From Betaproteobacteria bacterium HGW-Betaproteobacteria-3 (lineage in GTDB: Bacteria > Pseudomonadota > Gammaproteobacteria > Burkholderiales > Burkholderiaceae_C), in NCBI GenBank assembly GCA_002842205.1, contig PHCI01000026.1, positions 1 through 47,505 of the forward strand: DNA of 47,505 bases, in the 5' to 3' direction. The notes below the pieces were generated by a model that saw only the letters and a list, made by a program, of their open reading frames with translations, had not been told where the DNA came from and made no database searches. The number at the start of each line of letters is the position of its first letter. Position 1 is the first letter of the stretch. A program made the translations under genes and the position numbers. Below, piece after piece: positions 7,539 to 15,440 of this stretch.

Positions 7539-8063
7539 ATGACGATAGGCACGATCGAACTGGCCGAACAAGAGCTTGCCCTTCTTGAACAAATCGATTT
7601 CAACTGGCACTCCCATGACATTGGCCGGCGTTCGTGTGACGCCGCAGCAAGGTTGATGCCGTTGCTTTTGAAGCGCAAAGCGATCCCCGAGCGCCGTCTG
7701 CGCTACTTTGACGATCCGGAGCTCAATGGAGGAAGAAAGTCCCGCCTGCAGGTGTTCGAAGGCAACGGCACTGTAGGAGTTGACATCTTTGGGCACGGAA
7801 ACTTTCTCCGTCATCTCCGCTATTTCATTCACGGAGCGACGTTGCCCGAGCGCATCAAAAGCCAGATGGCCGAGCTGGTCGGTGACCCCTCGTATTTCAC
7901 CAGTGGCGACCTTGAGCCGGCGCGCAAGCTCGCTCGGCAGTTGGCTCGATCATCCGGGCTCGGATCTGCTTCGGCGGACAGCTTTTTCCAGTTGATGAAC
8001 GACCTTGGGGTAAGTCCAAGTTGCTCGGACTCAGTGCGACGAGCGGTACTTTCCGTGCGTTAG
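7539..8063 (+). CDS. Hypothetical protein, unknown family (174 residues)
   Basis: I do not recognise this protein. It starts at an ATG with a fair ribosome site (TAGGGGATAG). It is soluble, with a helical acidic N-terminus (TIELAEQELALLEQIDF), a middle section VGVDIFGHGNFLRHLRYFIHGATLPERI, and a helix-rich end with LARQLARSS. It diverges from the AbiEi-like gene across the palindrome cluster. The last ~20 residues (SPSCSDSVRRAVLSVR) are of low complexity, and the adjacent frame stays open past the stop, so a 3' frameshift or truncation is possible. Being on the same island, it may belong to the same defence unit; that is inference. Confidence 0.6.
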   Translation: MTIGTIELAEQELALLEQIDFNWHSHDIGRRSCDAAARLMPLLLKRKAIPERRLRYFDDPELNGGRKSRLQVFEGNGTVGVDIFGHGNFLRHLRYFIHGATLPERIKSQMAELVGDPSYFTSGDLEPARKLARQLARSSGLGSASADSFFQLMNDLGVSPSCSDSVRRAVLSVR

Positions 8064-8347
8064 ACAACATCGGGTTGCCAGGCGGTTTCGTTTGGCCCTG
8101 GGCGTTCAATCCAGCTTTCACGGTCGCGTCTTGGTTAGGTAGAATGTCGTTTCGAGATCTGTGTACCCAAAGGTGTACCCCGAGAATCGAGACGTTCGTG
8201 AGAGCGAGCATTGGCGCGGGTTGGAGAGGATTTTTCGATCCAGCCCCAGGCCACCACCAGTCTTCATGCGCCCCAGCGCCCGTTTCGGGTTCTGGGGCGT
8301 TTCTGCGATGTGGGGTGACGCCGGGCTTGAACCGCGCTTTCGAAGGG
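8064..8347. other. Intergenic, likely right end of the island, with hairpin 8269-8299
   Basis: No gene is visible in these 284 bases. A nested hairpin (CGCCCCAG at 8269-8276 pairing with CTGGGGCG at 8292-8299, with an inner CCCG/CGGG stem) is followed by GTTTCT, which suits a terminator. TTTTTCGA at 8231-8238 resembles my recollection of the short T-rich attachment core of Tn4371-type elements, but no matching copy at the other end is visible, so the island boundary remains unproven. Confidence 0.35.
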
Positions 8348-8953
8348 CTACAAAGCGCGCAAGACCAACTCGTTCCTGGTCATTTCGATCCGGAACTTGG
8401 ACAAGAAGCTTTGACCCAGCAGCCCATCCCCGGTTGGCAAACCCACCAGGCCGACACCAACCGTCACGCCTGACACGGAAACGGGGCCCATCGTGACCGG
8501 GATGCCCCGCAGGACACGACCGTTGATGGGGCCGTTGGCCGTGTGAAAGACGGTGGGCGCGCCCCCGGTCAGGCCGGCCGATGCGGCAAATTCCGCACTG
8601 ACGGTGACGGTCGAAGCGCCGGTATCAATCAAGAAGCGGACCGGCTGGCCGTTCACTGTGCCCGGGGCATAAAAATGGCCGTCTCGGGCCCGGGGGATTC
8701 TGACCTCGCCCTCGAGCGTGACCACCAGCGGTTTGGGCTTGAGATAGTGGTTCATCCCCAGATAGACGACGCCCATGACCGCGAGCCAGAAGGCGATGAC
8801 ACCCCAGTGGCCCCATTTCAATACATGGGTGAGGGATGCATCGCTGATTCGGGGCGGACGCGCCGTTTGCCCGCGCGAACTTCCCCAGCGGACCACCCCG
8901 CGTTCGCGTTTTCGCTGGGCTTCGCGCCACCATTCCTGATCCTCAGCGCCCAT
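8348..8953 (-). CDS. Membrane-anchored retropepsin-like aspartic protease (TIGR02281 type)
   Basis: The 201-residue protein has a basic cytoplasmic N-terminus, one membrane helix at about residues 50-66 (VIAFWLAVMGVVYLGM) and a periplasmic clan AA aspartic protease domain. The catalytic loop is FLIDTGASTVTVS (Asp110), followed by VGLVGLPTGDGLLGQSFLSKF, the usual GLLGxxFL end of this family. Such single-domain proteases act as dimers. Substrates are unknown. It opens the core segment after the island and is co-directional with the phospholipase gene, which ends 21 bp upstream of its start. Confidence 0.85.
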   Translation of the reverse strand: MGAEDQEWWREAQRKRERGVVRWGSSRGQTARPPRISDASLTHVLKWGHWGVIAFWLAVMGVVYLGMNHYLKPKPLVVTLEGEVRIPRARDGHFYAPGTVNGQPVRFLIDTGASTVTVSAEFAASAGLTGGAPTVFHTANGPINGRVLRGIPVTMGPVSVSGVTVGVGLVGLPTGDGLLGQSFLSKFRIEMTRNELVLRAL

Positions 8954-8974
8954 GGCTGCTCCAGGCTGCCGCGT

Positions 8975-10279
8975 TCAAAAATCCACCAGACTCAAGCCCA
9001 CGCTCAGCACGGTGCGGCGGCGGTTGTAGTCGATCAGGGAGTCGCCGTAGCCGCTGAACAGCTGGGTGTGCAGGCGCAGGCCGACGGCGTCTTCGCGGCT
9101 GCCCAGGGGGCGCATCCATTCGAAGCGCACCGAGCCGCGTTGGGCGGAATTGAGCGGCGTGCGCACGGTGGCGCCCAGCGTCTGGTTTGTCTTGAAGTGC
9201 CAGGTGCCGGCCACTTCGGCGCGGCCGATGTAGTTGCTGATGCCGGGGTTGTCGTCGTGGGCGTTGCCTTCGGGCAGGCGCCGCCACACCCGACCCTGCA
9301 GGTTGAAGTCGTTGCCTTTTTCCAGGCCGCCCATCAGATACACGCGGTTCCAGCTGCGCGACAGTGGCAGCGCCTGCCCGTTGGACTGGTGCACCAGCCC
9401 TACGCCGCTGTAGCGCAGGCGCCAGCCCAAGGGCAATTGCGCGTCGGTGGGGTAGACGTACATCACCTCGGGTTCATGGTCGGTGGTGCGGAAAGGGCGC
9501 GACAGCCCGCGGTTGAAAAGCTGCCAGTACGACTGCTGCGTGTAGCCAAACCACAGCGAATCGCTGCGCGAGGGGTGGCCCCCCGTCAGGATGCCTTGCG
9601 CGATCTTGGTCCGCACCGACAGCTGGATGCGGGTTTCGGTGCGGCGGTAAGGCGTGGTGCCGGGGGCGGTGTGGTCGGGCGCGTCGGAGCTGGGCTGGCG
9701 GTTGACGCTGCTGGCCGCGATCAGCGACAGGCTGATGGGCCGGTAGCCGCGAATGCCGAAGGTGCCGCAGTCGGTGCCGCTTTCAAGCTCCCACAGGCGC
9801 GACAGCTCCGAGTACTGGCCGTCGCGGCAGCCGGCCGTGGTGTCCACGGCAATGATGCGGGTGGCCGGCAGCGACGCGTCCACCGGCGGCGGCAACTCGG
9901 CCGCCACAGGGGGGCTGGCCGATGCCGGGGCGGCGGCCCGTGCCGTTGCGGCGGGCGACGACGAGTCAGGTGTTTGCTGCGTCGCCCAGCGGTCAAAGCA
10001 GGCCAGCCGCGCGGCAGGGTCTTGCGCGAGGGCGGCGCACGCCTGCCAGCCGGCGTCGGGCGAGGGTCGTGGCGCGGTCGATGACGCGGTCGATGGCGAG
10101 GTCGATGGCGAGGTCAGCGCTGGCGGCGCGCCGGCCTGGGCCGATGCCGCCGTTGCGGCGCCTGCCAGCGCCACGGCCAGCGCGGCTCTCAGGGCGTGCG
10201 GGCGCTTTGGCGCAGCACAAAAGGGCGCAGAACGCGATCGGAGGTGGAGTTCCATGTGCCAGTGATTTCCTTGCCGCAT
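8975..10279 (-). CDS. pldA: Outer-membrane phospholipase A (OMPLA)
   Basis: The 434-residue protein has a signal peptide (LAVALAGAATAASAQA) and a proline/serine-rich stretch, with a WQACAALAQDPAARLACFD segment near 78-96. A beta-barrel phospholipase A1 domain follows. The active site is VHQSNGQALPLSRSWNR: His297, Ser299 and Asn311. DDNPGISNYIGRAE supplies the calcium-site region. OMPLA dimers hydrolyse outer-membrane phospholipids. The ATG at 10279 has GAGG just upstream; an ATG at 10255 is also possible. Either start lies inside the 3' end of the upstream small gene, an overlap of 67-91 bp. The Pro/Ser linker before the barrel is longer than in enteric PldA. Confidence 0.9.
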   Translation of the reverse strand: MRQGNHWHMELHLRSRSAPFCAAPKRPHALRAALAVALAGAATAASAQAGAPPALTSPSTSPSTASSTAPRPSPDAGWQACAALAQDPAARLACFDRWATQQTPDSSSPAATARAAAPASASPPVAAELPPPVDASLPATRIIAVDTTAGCRDGQYSELSRLWELESGTDCGTFGIRGYRPISLSLIAASSVNRQPSSDAPDHTAPGTTPYRRTETRIQLSVRTKIAQGILTGGHPSRSDSLWFGYTQQSYWQLFNRGLSRPFRTTDHEPEVMYVYPTDAQLPLGWRLRYSGVGLVHQSNGQALPLSRSWNRVYLMGGLEKGNDFNLQGRVWRRLPEGNAHDDNPGISNYIGRAEVAGTWHFKTNQTLGATVRTPLNSAQRGSVRFEWMRPLGSREDAVGLRLHTQLFSGYGDSLIDYNRRRTVLSVGLSLVDF

Positions 10280-10668
10280 GATGCCTCATTCACATGCCCT
10301 TGCCACACGGCATGCACGGAATGACCGTCCAGCGATTCTTCCAGGGTGAACTCGCCCGCGTCCAGGTCACCCGCCACCTGCGCGATCTGCACCGCGCCAG
10401 CGTCTTCGCGGCGCAGGTGGCCCGAAAGGCTGTCGGCGAATTCACGATGCGGCTCCAGCCACAGGGTGGCGGCCTGCGCCGCCTGTCCCGCGCCGGCCGG
10501 CCATTCGGCGCGCCACAGGCCGTGGAGCTGCCGGGGTGTCACGTCGGCGGCGGCCACGCAGGCGGGTAAATCTGCATTTTTTAAGGAATTTTTGGCATTA
10601 GCCCCCGTCAAATGGCAATAGTTAGCTATTAATAAAATAGCATACAACCACCCGCGACAAGGCTTCAT
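10189..10668 (-). CDS. Small exported beta-rich protein, unknown function
   Basis: The 159-residue product starts at an ATG overlapping the stop of rep as ATGA (10665-10668). Residues 1-25 form a signal peptide ending in a TGANA-type cleavage site. The mature part alternates like a small beta-barrel or lipocalin-type protein (LHGLWRAEW, ATLWLEPH, LSGHLRRED, GEFTLEESLDGHSVHAVWQGHV) and has two cysteines that could pair (LPACVAA; EASCGKE). The signal-peptide codons at 10574-10643 coincide with a copy of the interspersed element found elsewhere in the window. No named family is recognised. It is translated in the rep-pldA gene series. Confidence 0.7.
   Translation of the reverse strand: MKPCRGWLYAILLIANYCHLTGANAKNSLKNADLPACVAAADVTPRQLHGLWRAEWPAGAGQAAQAATLWLEPHREFADSLSGHLRREDAGAVQIAQVAGDLDAGEFTLEESLDGHSVHAVWQGHVNEASCGKEITGTWNSTSDRVLRPFVLRQSARTP
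10574..10643. repeat. Interspersed element copy 1 (forms signal peptide)
   Basis: It contains TTTTTGGCATTAGCCCCCG followed by TCAAATGG and TTAGCTATTAATAAAATAGC. It shares the AGCCCCCGTCAA core and the AT-rich TAGCTA..TAGC hairpin arm with the other copies. Read on the minus strand it encodes AILLIANYCHLTGANAKNS of the small exported protein. Confidence 0.8.
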
Positions 10669-12956
10669 GGCCGGCGGGCCGCCGCTGCAGCGGCGTCGGC
10701 GCTGTCTTGCGCCTTGCGGGCGAACTCGGCGCGCAGTGCGCGCAGTTTCTCGCGCGGGTCTTCGCGCACGGTGGTTTGGTCCAGCGCCATTTCGGCAATG
10801 AAGCGGCTGGGCTGCGCGGCGATCATGTCGCGGCCCTTCTTGCGCTTTTTGGTCCAGCTCACGGCCAGCGTGCGCTGGGCGCGGGTGATGCCCACATACA
10901 TCAGGCGGCGCTCTTCCTGCAGGCGCTGCAGGATGCCTTCGCTCATCGGGGCGGCGTCGCGCCCCGATTCGCCGTCGTGCCCCCCCGCCTTGCCGGAGTG
11001 CTTTTCGTCCTCGCCCAGCTTGAACGGCAGCATGCCCTCGGTCACCCCGGCCAGGATCACGTGCGGCCACTCCAGCCCCTTGGCCGCGTGCAGGGTGGAC
11101 AGGGTGACGACGTTCTGGTCTTTCTCGCGCTCGCTGATGGTCGAGAGCAGTGCAATCGTCTGCGCCACCTCCAGCAGGTTCTTGACTTCGTCCGTGGTCG
11201 TGACCCCGGCGGTGTCGTCGATCTGCCCGCCGCAGCGCTGCGCCATCCAGTCGCAGAACTCCATCACGTTGGTCCAGCGTGAGGCGGCCACTTTCTCGTT
11301 GTCTTCGCCGTCGTAGAGCGATTTTTCGTAGCCGATGTCTTTCAGCCAGTCGGCCAGGAAGCTGCGCGCGTCTTCGGCGCCGAGGGTGTGGCGGGCGCGG
11401 AATTCCAGGTCGTTCACATGGCGGCCGAACTCGTGCAGGCTGCCCACTGCGCGGGTCGAGAGCACGCTGCCCAGGCTGCTCGAAAACAGCGCCTCGAACA
11501 GGCTCAGCTTGTACTGCCCGGCAAAGGTGCCCAGCGCCTGCAGTGTGGTGTGGCCGATGCCGCGCTTCGGCGCGGTGATGGCGCGCAGAAAAGCCGGGTC
11601 GTCGTCGTTGTTGACCCACAGGCGGAACCAGGCGCACAGGTCGCGCACTTCGGCACGGTCAAAAAAGCTCTGGCCACCCGACACCTTGTACGGAATCTGT
11701 GCCTTGCGCAGCGCCTTCTCCAGCACCCGGGCCTGGTGGTTGGCGCGGTACAACACCGCAAAGTCTCGAAATTGTGCCCCCACGCTTGCCACTGCGTGTG
11801 CTGCGCTGGACATGCCTGCGCCAGAGGCGACGGCCCTTCTCGCCGTCCCGATGTGCGTCGGCACATCGGGAGCCGCGGCGCTCAGCCCCTCGGGGGCCGT
11901 GCCTTGCTTGGGGCGGCCCGGCGCGGCGGCGACTTCTGCGCCCGCCGCGCGTAGCGACTGGATGCGCGCCACCGCCCGTTCGGCCTCGTGCTCTTCGTTG
12001 TCGGCGTCCACCACGCGCACCGGCTCGCCCTCGCCCAGCTCGGAGAACAGCGTTTTGGGAAACAGCTTGGGGTTGGCGCCGATCACGTTGTTGGCCGCGC
12101 GCAGGATGGCGCTGGTGGAGCGGTAGTTCTGCTCGAGCTTGACCACCTTGAGGCTGGGGAAGTCCTGCGGCAGGCGCCTGAGGTTGTCGAGCGTGGCGCC
12201 GCGCCAGCCATAGATGGACTGGTCGTCGTCGCCCACGGCGGTGAAGCGCCCGCCACCTTTGTCGGGATGGCCCACCAGGTGCTTGAGCACCTCGTACTGC
12301 GTGGCGTTGGTGTCCTGGTATTCGTCCACCAGCACATGGCCCAGCGAGGCCTGCCATCTGGCGCGCACTTCGGGGTGGTCGGCCAGCAGCTTCAGCGGCA
12401 GGCCGATCAGGTCGTCAAAGTCCACGCTCTGGTAGGCCGTCAGGCGCTCCTCGTAGCGCGCCATGATGCGTGCCGTGATGCGCTCGTTGTCGTCCTTGGC
12501 CTGCGCCTCGGCCTGTGCGGCGTTCAGCCCCGTGTTCTTCCACAGGCTGATGGCCCACTGCCACTGGCGCGCCGTGGCCGCGTCGGTGGAGCCGCCGCAG
12601 TCCTTGAGGATGCTGGTCACGTCGTCGCTGTCCAGAATGCTGAACTGCGGTTTGAGCCCCAGCACCGCGCCGTCCTGGCGCAGCATGCGCACCCCGAGCG
12701 CGTGAAAGGTGCAGATCACCACTTCGCGGGCGGCACGGCCCACCAGCTGTTTGGCGCGCTCGCGCATTTCGGCGGCGGCCTTGTTGGTGAAGGTGATGGC
12801 CGCAATGCGGTTGGGCGCCAAACCGGCCTGGATCAGCCGCCCGATCTTGTGCGTGATCACCCGCGTCTTGCCCGAACCGGCGCCCGCCAGCACCAGGCAG
12901 GGCCCGTGCAGGTAGTTCACAGCTTCTTGCTGCGCAAGGTTCAAACCGGTGGACAT
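10665..12956 (-). CDS. rep: ATP-dependent DNA helicase Rep (UvrD family)
   Basis: The 763-residue SF1A helicase starts at MSTGLNLAQQEAVNYL, matching the Rep N-terminus. Walker A is AGAGSGKTR, motif Ia is ITFTNKAAAEM, motif II is LVDEYQDTN, motif III is GDDDQSIYGWRGA, motif IV is KLEQNYRS, and TLHAAKGLEW and VGITRAQRTL lie near the end. Rep unwinds DNA 3' to 5' and clears replication forks. Compared with E. coli Rep there is an extra Ala/Gly/Pro-rich stretch at about residues 337-382 (11810-11945), just before FAVLYRANHQARV; it contains a GC-rich repeat shared with the aceE-like gene. The reading frame is open far upstream to 14162, but that part is antisense to another gene. Confidence 0.92.
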   Translation of the reverse strand: MSTGLNLAQQEAVNYLHGPCLVLAGAGSGKTRVITHKIGRLIQAGLAPNRIAAITFTNKAAAEMRERAKQLVGRAAREVVICTFHALGVRMLRQDGAVLGLKPQFSILDSDDVTSILKDCGGSTDAATARQWQWAISLWKNTGLNAAQAEAQAKDDNERITARIMARYEERLTAYQSVDFDDLIGLPLKLLADHPEVRARWQASLGHVLVDEYQDTNATQYEVLKHLVGHPDKGGGRFTAVGDDDQSIYGWRGATLDNLRRLPQDFPSLKVVKLEQNYRSTSAILRAANNVIGANPKLFPKTLFSELGEGEPVRVVDADNEEHEAERAVARIQSLRAAGAEVAAAPGRPKQGTAPEGLSAAAPDVPTHIGTARRAVASGAGMSSAAHAVASVGAQFRDFAVLYRANHQARVLEKALRKAQIPYKVSGGQSFFDRAEVRDLCAWFRLWVNNDDDPAFLRAITAPKRGIGHTTLQALGTFAGQYKLSLFEALFSSSLGSVLSTRAVGSLHEFGRHVNDLEFRARHTLGAEDARSFLADWLKDIGYEKSLYDGEDNEKVAASRWTNVMEFCDWMAQRCGGQIDDTAGVTTTDEVKNLLEVAQTIALLSTISEREKDQNVVTLSTLHAAKGLEWPHVILAGVTEGMLPFKLGEDEKHSGKAGGHDGESGRDAAPMSEGILQRLQEERRLMYVGITRAQRTLAVSWTKKRKKGRDMIAAQPSRFIAEMALDQTTVREDPREKLRALRAEFARKAQDSADAAAAAARRP
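11810..11945. repeat. GC-rich insertion inside rep
   Basis: On the minus strand it holds GCGCCGGGCCGCCCCAAGC, found identically in the aceE-like gene near 30275. A CCCCCGAGGGG palindrome and CCCGATGTG/CACATCGGG arms follow. It is in frame and adds about 45 residues to Rep at a surface linker. Confidence 0.65.
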
Positions 12957-13169
12957 CGGGGTGGAGGATGGGGCAGGGACGGGAGCAGCGAACAGCAGGG
13001 GGCGAAAGAACGCAGCGAAATGCCCGCAGCGAGGGCGGGGCGCGAATCGGCGCGAAAGCCGCGAATCATACCGGGCGGGGCGACGCCCGTGGGCGCCGGG
13101 CCACGCGGGTTTTGTGATAAGACCGCCCAGGGTTTCGCCGCAAACGGCCCGCCCTGAGACAATCGCCCC

Positions 13170-14135
13170 GTGCTGCAAATCCTGACGGTCACCTTCCCCT
13201 TCTTCGCCCTGGTGCTGGCCGGCTATGTGGCCGCGCGGCGGCGGATGCTGCCCATCGAGGCGATTCCCGGGCTCAACGGTTTTGTGCTGTATTTCGCGTT
13301 GCCCTGCATGCTGTACCGGTTTGGTGCGTCCACGCCGCTGGCGCAGTTGCTGGACCCGGCGGTGTTTTTCACCTACCTGTTGTGCGCACTGGTGATGGTG
13401 GGTTTTGTGGTGGCGGCCAGCATGAACCGCCGCATCGGCTGGAACGACGCCGCCTTTGGCGCGCTGGTGGCCGCCTTCCCCAACACCGGCTTCATGGGCG
13501 TGCCGCTGCTGGTGGCGCTGCTGGGGGCGCCCGCCGCGGGCCCGGCGATCGTGACCATCGTGGTCGATCTGGTCATCACCAGTTCGCTGTGCATTGCGCT
13601 GTCGCGGCTCGATGGCGCCGACGAGCACGGCTTTCGCACCGCGACCAAAAACGCGCTGCGTGGCGTGCTGGTCAATCCCATGCCCTGGGCCATCCTGTTG
13701 GGGGCGGTGGCGTCGGCGGTGCGGCTGGAGCTGCCCGTGCCCGTGATGCAGACCGTGGGGCTGCTGGCCGACGCGGCCTCGCCCGTGGCGCTGTTCACCA
13801 TCGGCGCGGTGCTGGCGCGCTCGCAGATTCTGGCCGCCCGGGACGCCCACGCCCCCCTGCCGCTGCGCGACTACCTGCCGGTGGCCGTGGTCAAGCTGGT
13901 GCTGCACCCCTTGCTGGTGCTGCTGGTGGGGGCGGCGGCCATCAAGCTGGGCGTGCCGCTGAGCCAATACGCGTTGATGGTCATCGTGCTGGTGGCCGCG
14001 CTGCCCAGTGCCAGCAACGTGGCGCTGCTGGCCGAGCGCTTTGGCGCGGACAACGGCCGCATCGCGCGCATCATCCTGGTGTCCACCGCCGCGGCGTTTT
14101 TCACCTTCTCGGGGGCGGTGGCGCTGCTGCGCTGA
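13170..14135 (+). CDS. AEC family transporter (auxin efflux carrier type)
   Basis: The 321-residue membrane protein starts at a GTG (13170). It has about ten hydrophobic helices in two halves, beginning MLQILTVTFPFFALVLAGYVA and including the family features LPCMLYRFG, AFGALVAAFPNTGFMGVPL and ALPSASNVALLAERFG. AEC transporters export organic anions such as malonate or other carboxylates, and the substrate cannot be told from sequence. The start is only 213 bp from the divergent rep start. It is convergent with the MarR-type gene 36 bp downstream. Confidence 0.87.
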   Translation: MLQILTVTFPFFALVLAGYVAARRRMLPIEAIPGLNGFVLYFALPCMLYRFGASTPLAQLLDPAVFFTYLLCALVMVGFVVAASMNRRIGWNDAAFGALVAAFPNTGFMGVPLLVALLGAPAAGPAIVTIVVDLVITSSLCIALSRLDGADEHGFRTATKNALRGVLVNPMPWAILLGAVASAVRLELPVPVMQTVGLLADAASPVALFTIGAVLARSQILAARDAHAPLPLRDYLPVAVVKLVLHPLLVLLVGAAAIKLGVPLSQYALMVIVLVAALPSASNVALLAERFGADNGRIARIILVSTAAAFFTFSGAVALLR

Positions 14136-14171
14136 TCCGGCGGGCGCCCCCGGCGCACCCATGCCAATCCG

Positions 14172-14699
14172 TTACAGCTGGGCCAGCGGCAGCCGGCCGG
14201 CGGCTTCGTCGGCCTGCAGCGTGGCAATGAGCTGCCCCAACCCGGCCGACAACTGCATCAGCGTGGCCGGGTCGAGTTGCGCCAGCGCGTCGGGCAGCAC
14301 CCCGGCGTAGGGGCCGGGCGCGCGGTCCAGCGCGGCCTGGCCGGTGTCGGTCAGGTGCAGCTTCACGGAACGGCGGTCGGTGGTTTCGCGCTCAGCGCGC
14401 AACAGCCCGCGCTCGGTCAGGCCGCGCAGCAGGTTGCTGGCCGTGGACTGGTGGATGTCCATGGCCGCGGCCAGCGCGTTGACCCGCAGGCCCGGTGACG
14501 CCGCCACCAGCCCCAGCGCCCAGATCTGTGCGCCACCCAGCCCGGAGGCGTTTTCGACTCGCCGAAAGTGGTGGCGCACGGCGTTGAAGACGATGCGGAA
14601 CTGCCGTAGCACCTGCGCGGCATCGTCGTCGGCGGCCTGCATCAGGCTGTCCGGTGCGTCGCAGAGGTCTGCTGACTTGGCCAGGGTCGGTTTGGGCAT
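14172..14699 (-). CDS. MarR family transcriptional regulator
   Basis: From the ATG at 14699 the 175-residue protein has the MarR winged helix: LRQFRIVFNAVRHHFRRVE, the recognition region LRVNALAAAMDIHQSTASNLLRGL, and the wing with ERGLLRAERETTDRRSVKLHLTDTG. MarR proteins are dimeric repressors that often respond to phenolic or organic ligands. Its transcript appears to carry a 5' leader containing a strong intrinsic terminator. It is convergent with the AEC transporter, and no target gene is obvious from position alone. Confidence 0.85.
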   Translation of the reverse strand: MPKPTLAKSADLCDAPDSLMQAADDDAAQVLRQFRIVFNAVRHHFRRVENASGLGGAQIWALGLVAASPGLRVNALAAAMDIHQSTASNLLRGLTERGLLRAERETTDRRSVKLHLTDTGQAALDRAPGPYAGVLPDALAQLDPATLMQLSAGLGQLIATLQADEAAGRLPLAQL

Positions 14700-14749
14700 G
14701 AAATTCCCGCAGGCTGAACAGGGAGGGTGCGCCTGGGCGCACAACGGCA

Positions 14750-14825
14750 TCAAAAAAAGGAGCGCCCCGCGAGGGGCGCTCCTGTGAGCTCGCTTTACTG
14801 GTGCCTGCCGCTCGAATCAACAGGC
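14750..14825 (-). ncRNA. Candidate leader or small RNA upstream of the MarR gene
   Basis: The interval between the predicted start near 14825 and the intrinsic terminator is about 75 bases. It contains GCAGGC twice and no convincing ATG-initiated reading frame. I recognise no known RNA family. The rest of the gap on this side, up to 15027, shows only a weak AAATGAA/TTCATTT inverted repeat (14917-14940). Confidence 0.4.
14752..14782 (-). terminator. Intrinsic terminator in the leader of the MarR gene
   Basis: A perfect 10-bp stem (GGAGCGCCCC at 14759-14768 with GGGGCGCTCC at 14773-14782) is followed on the minus strand by seven T residues. It points toward the MarR start codon 53 bases downstream, so it must end either a short RNA or an attenuated leader. 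Confidence 0.85.
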
Positions 14826-14831
14826 CTGCGT

Positions 14832-14861
14832 ATTGTATTTGCCCAAATGTAATTGTTGCAA
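14832..14861 (-). promoter_or_regulatory. Predicted sigma-70 promoter for the MarR leader RNA
   Basis: On the minus strand TTGCAA (14861-14856) is separated by 18 bp from TACAAT (14837-14832). Transcription would start near 14825 and reach the terminator after about 75 bases. Confidence 0.55.
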
Positions 14862-15027
14862 CCGGGGAAAACGATAGTTAGGAAAAACGGTCAATTTTCA
14901 CGGCGGTCGATCCTGAAAATGAATCCTTTGCGGTTCATTTGCACCGCACCCCCATGACCTCGGGCGTCATTGCCCAGCGGCATCGCGCCGCCCACACTGC
15001 CGCCTGTGTTCAACGATGGAGAAAACC

Positions 15028-15327
15028 ATGCAGCGATGGGTGTTGACGGTGATTCTGGCGGCGTTTTCGGGGCTCACCGCCCTGGCCCTTTGGCACCACG
15101 GCTACTGGGGCCTGGTGGCGCCGCTGTTGCAGACGTTCGGCGGCATGCAGGTGCTGGCCGATCTGGTGCTGGCGCTCGGGCTGGCCACGGTCTGGATGTG
15201 GCGCAACGCCCGGGCCACCGGGCGCAACCCCTGGCCGTGGATCGTGCTGACGCTGGTGGCGGGCGCGTTCGGGCCGTTGGCCTACTTGCTCGGTCAGCGC
15301 CCGACCCCGCCCGGGAATGCCCGCTGA
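15028..15327 (+). CDS. Small integral membrane protein, DUF2834-like
   Basis: The 99-residue protein starts at the ATG at 15028, which has GGAGA just upstream; an ATG at 15016 is in frame but lacks such a site. It has three hydrophobic helices (LTVILAAFSGLTALALW; MQVLADLVLALGLATVWMW; PWIVLTLVAGAFGPLAYLL) and the polar loop RNARATGRNPWPW between the second and third. This resembles DUF2834-type small membrane proteins of unknown role. It stands alone, with an interspersed element copy directly downstream. Confidence 0.7.
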   Translation: MQRWVLTVILAAFSGLTALALWHHGYWGLVAPLLQTFGGMQVLADLVLALGLATVWMWRNARATGRNPWPWIVLTLVAGAFGPLAYLLGQRPTPPGNAR

Positions 15328-15354
15328 GCGTGCGGTCCGGCCGCCCGGATTGAA

Positions 15355-15427
15355 GCAATGTTAGCTATAATAATAGTAGCTAACAATGACCTTTTCACGG
15401 GGGGAAGAAGCCTGTTTTTATTGAAAA
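15355..15427. repeat. Interspersed element copy 2 (intergenic)
   Basis: TTAGCTATAATAATAGTAGC is followed by TAACAATGACC, CACGGGGGGAAGAAGCC and TTTTTATTGAAAA. This is the AT-rich hairpin arm plus a degenerate TTGACGGGGGCTNAGGCC core. It lies between the small membrane protein and the 3' end of priA. Confidence 0.7.
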
Positions 15428-15440
15428 CTGGCCGCTGGCA

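Noticed and set aside
8221-8310. tRNA or tmRNA 3' end as integration site of the island
   Set aside because: CCACCACCA and a hairpin are visible, but no T-arm (GGTTCGAATCC-type) or cloverleaf can be folded.
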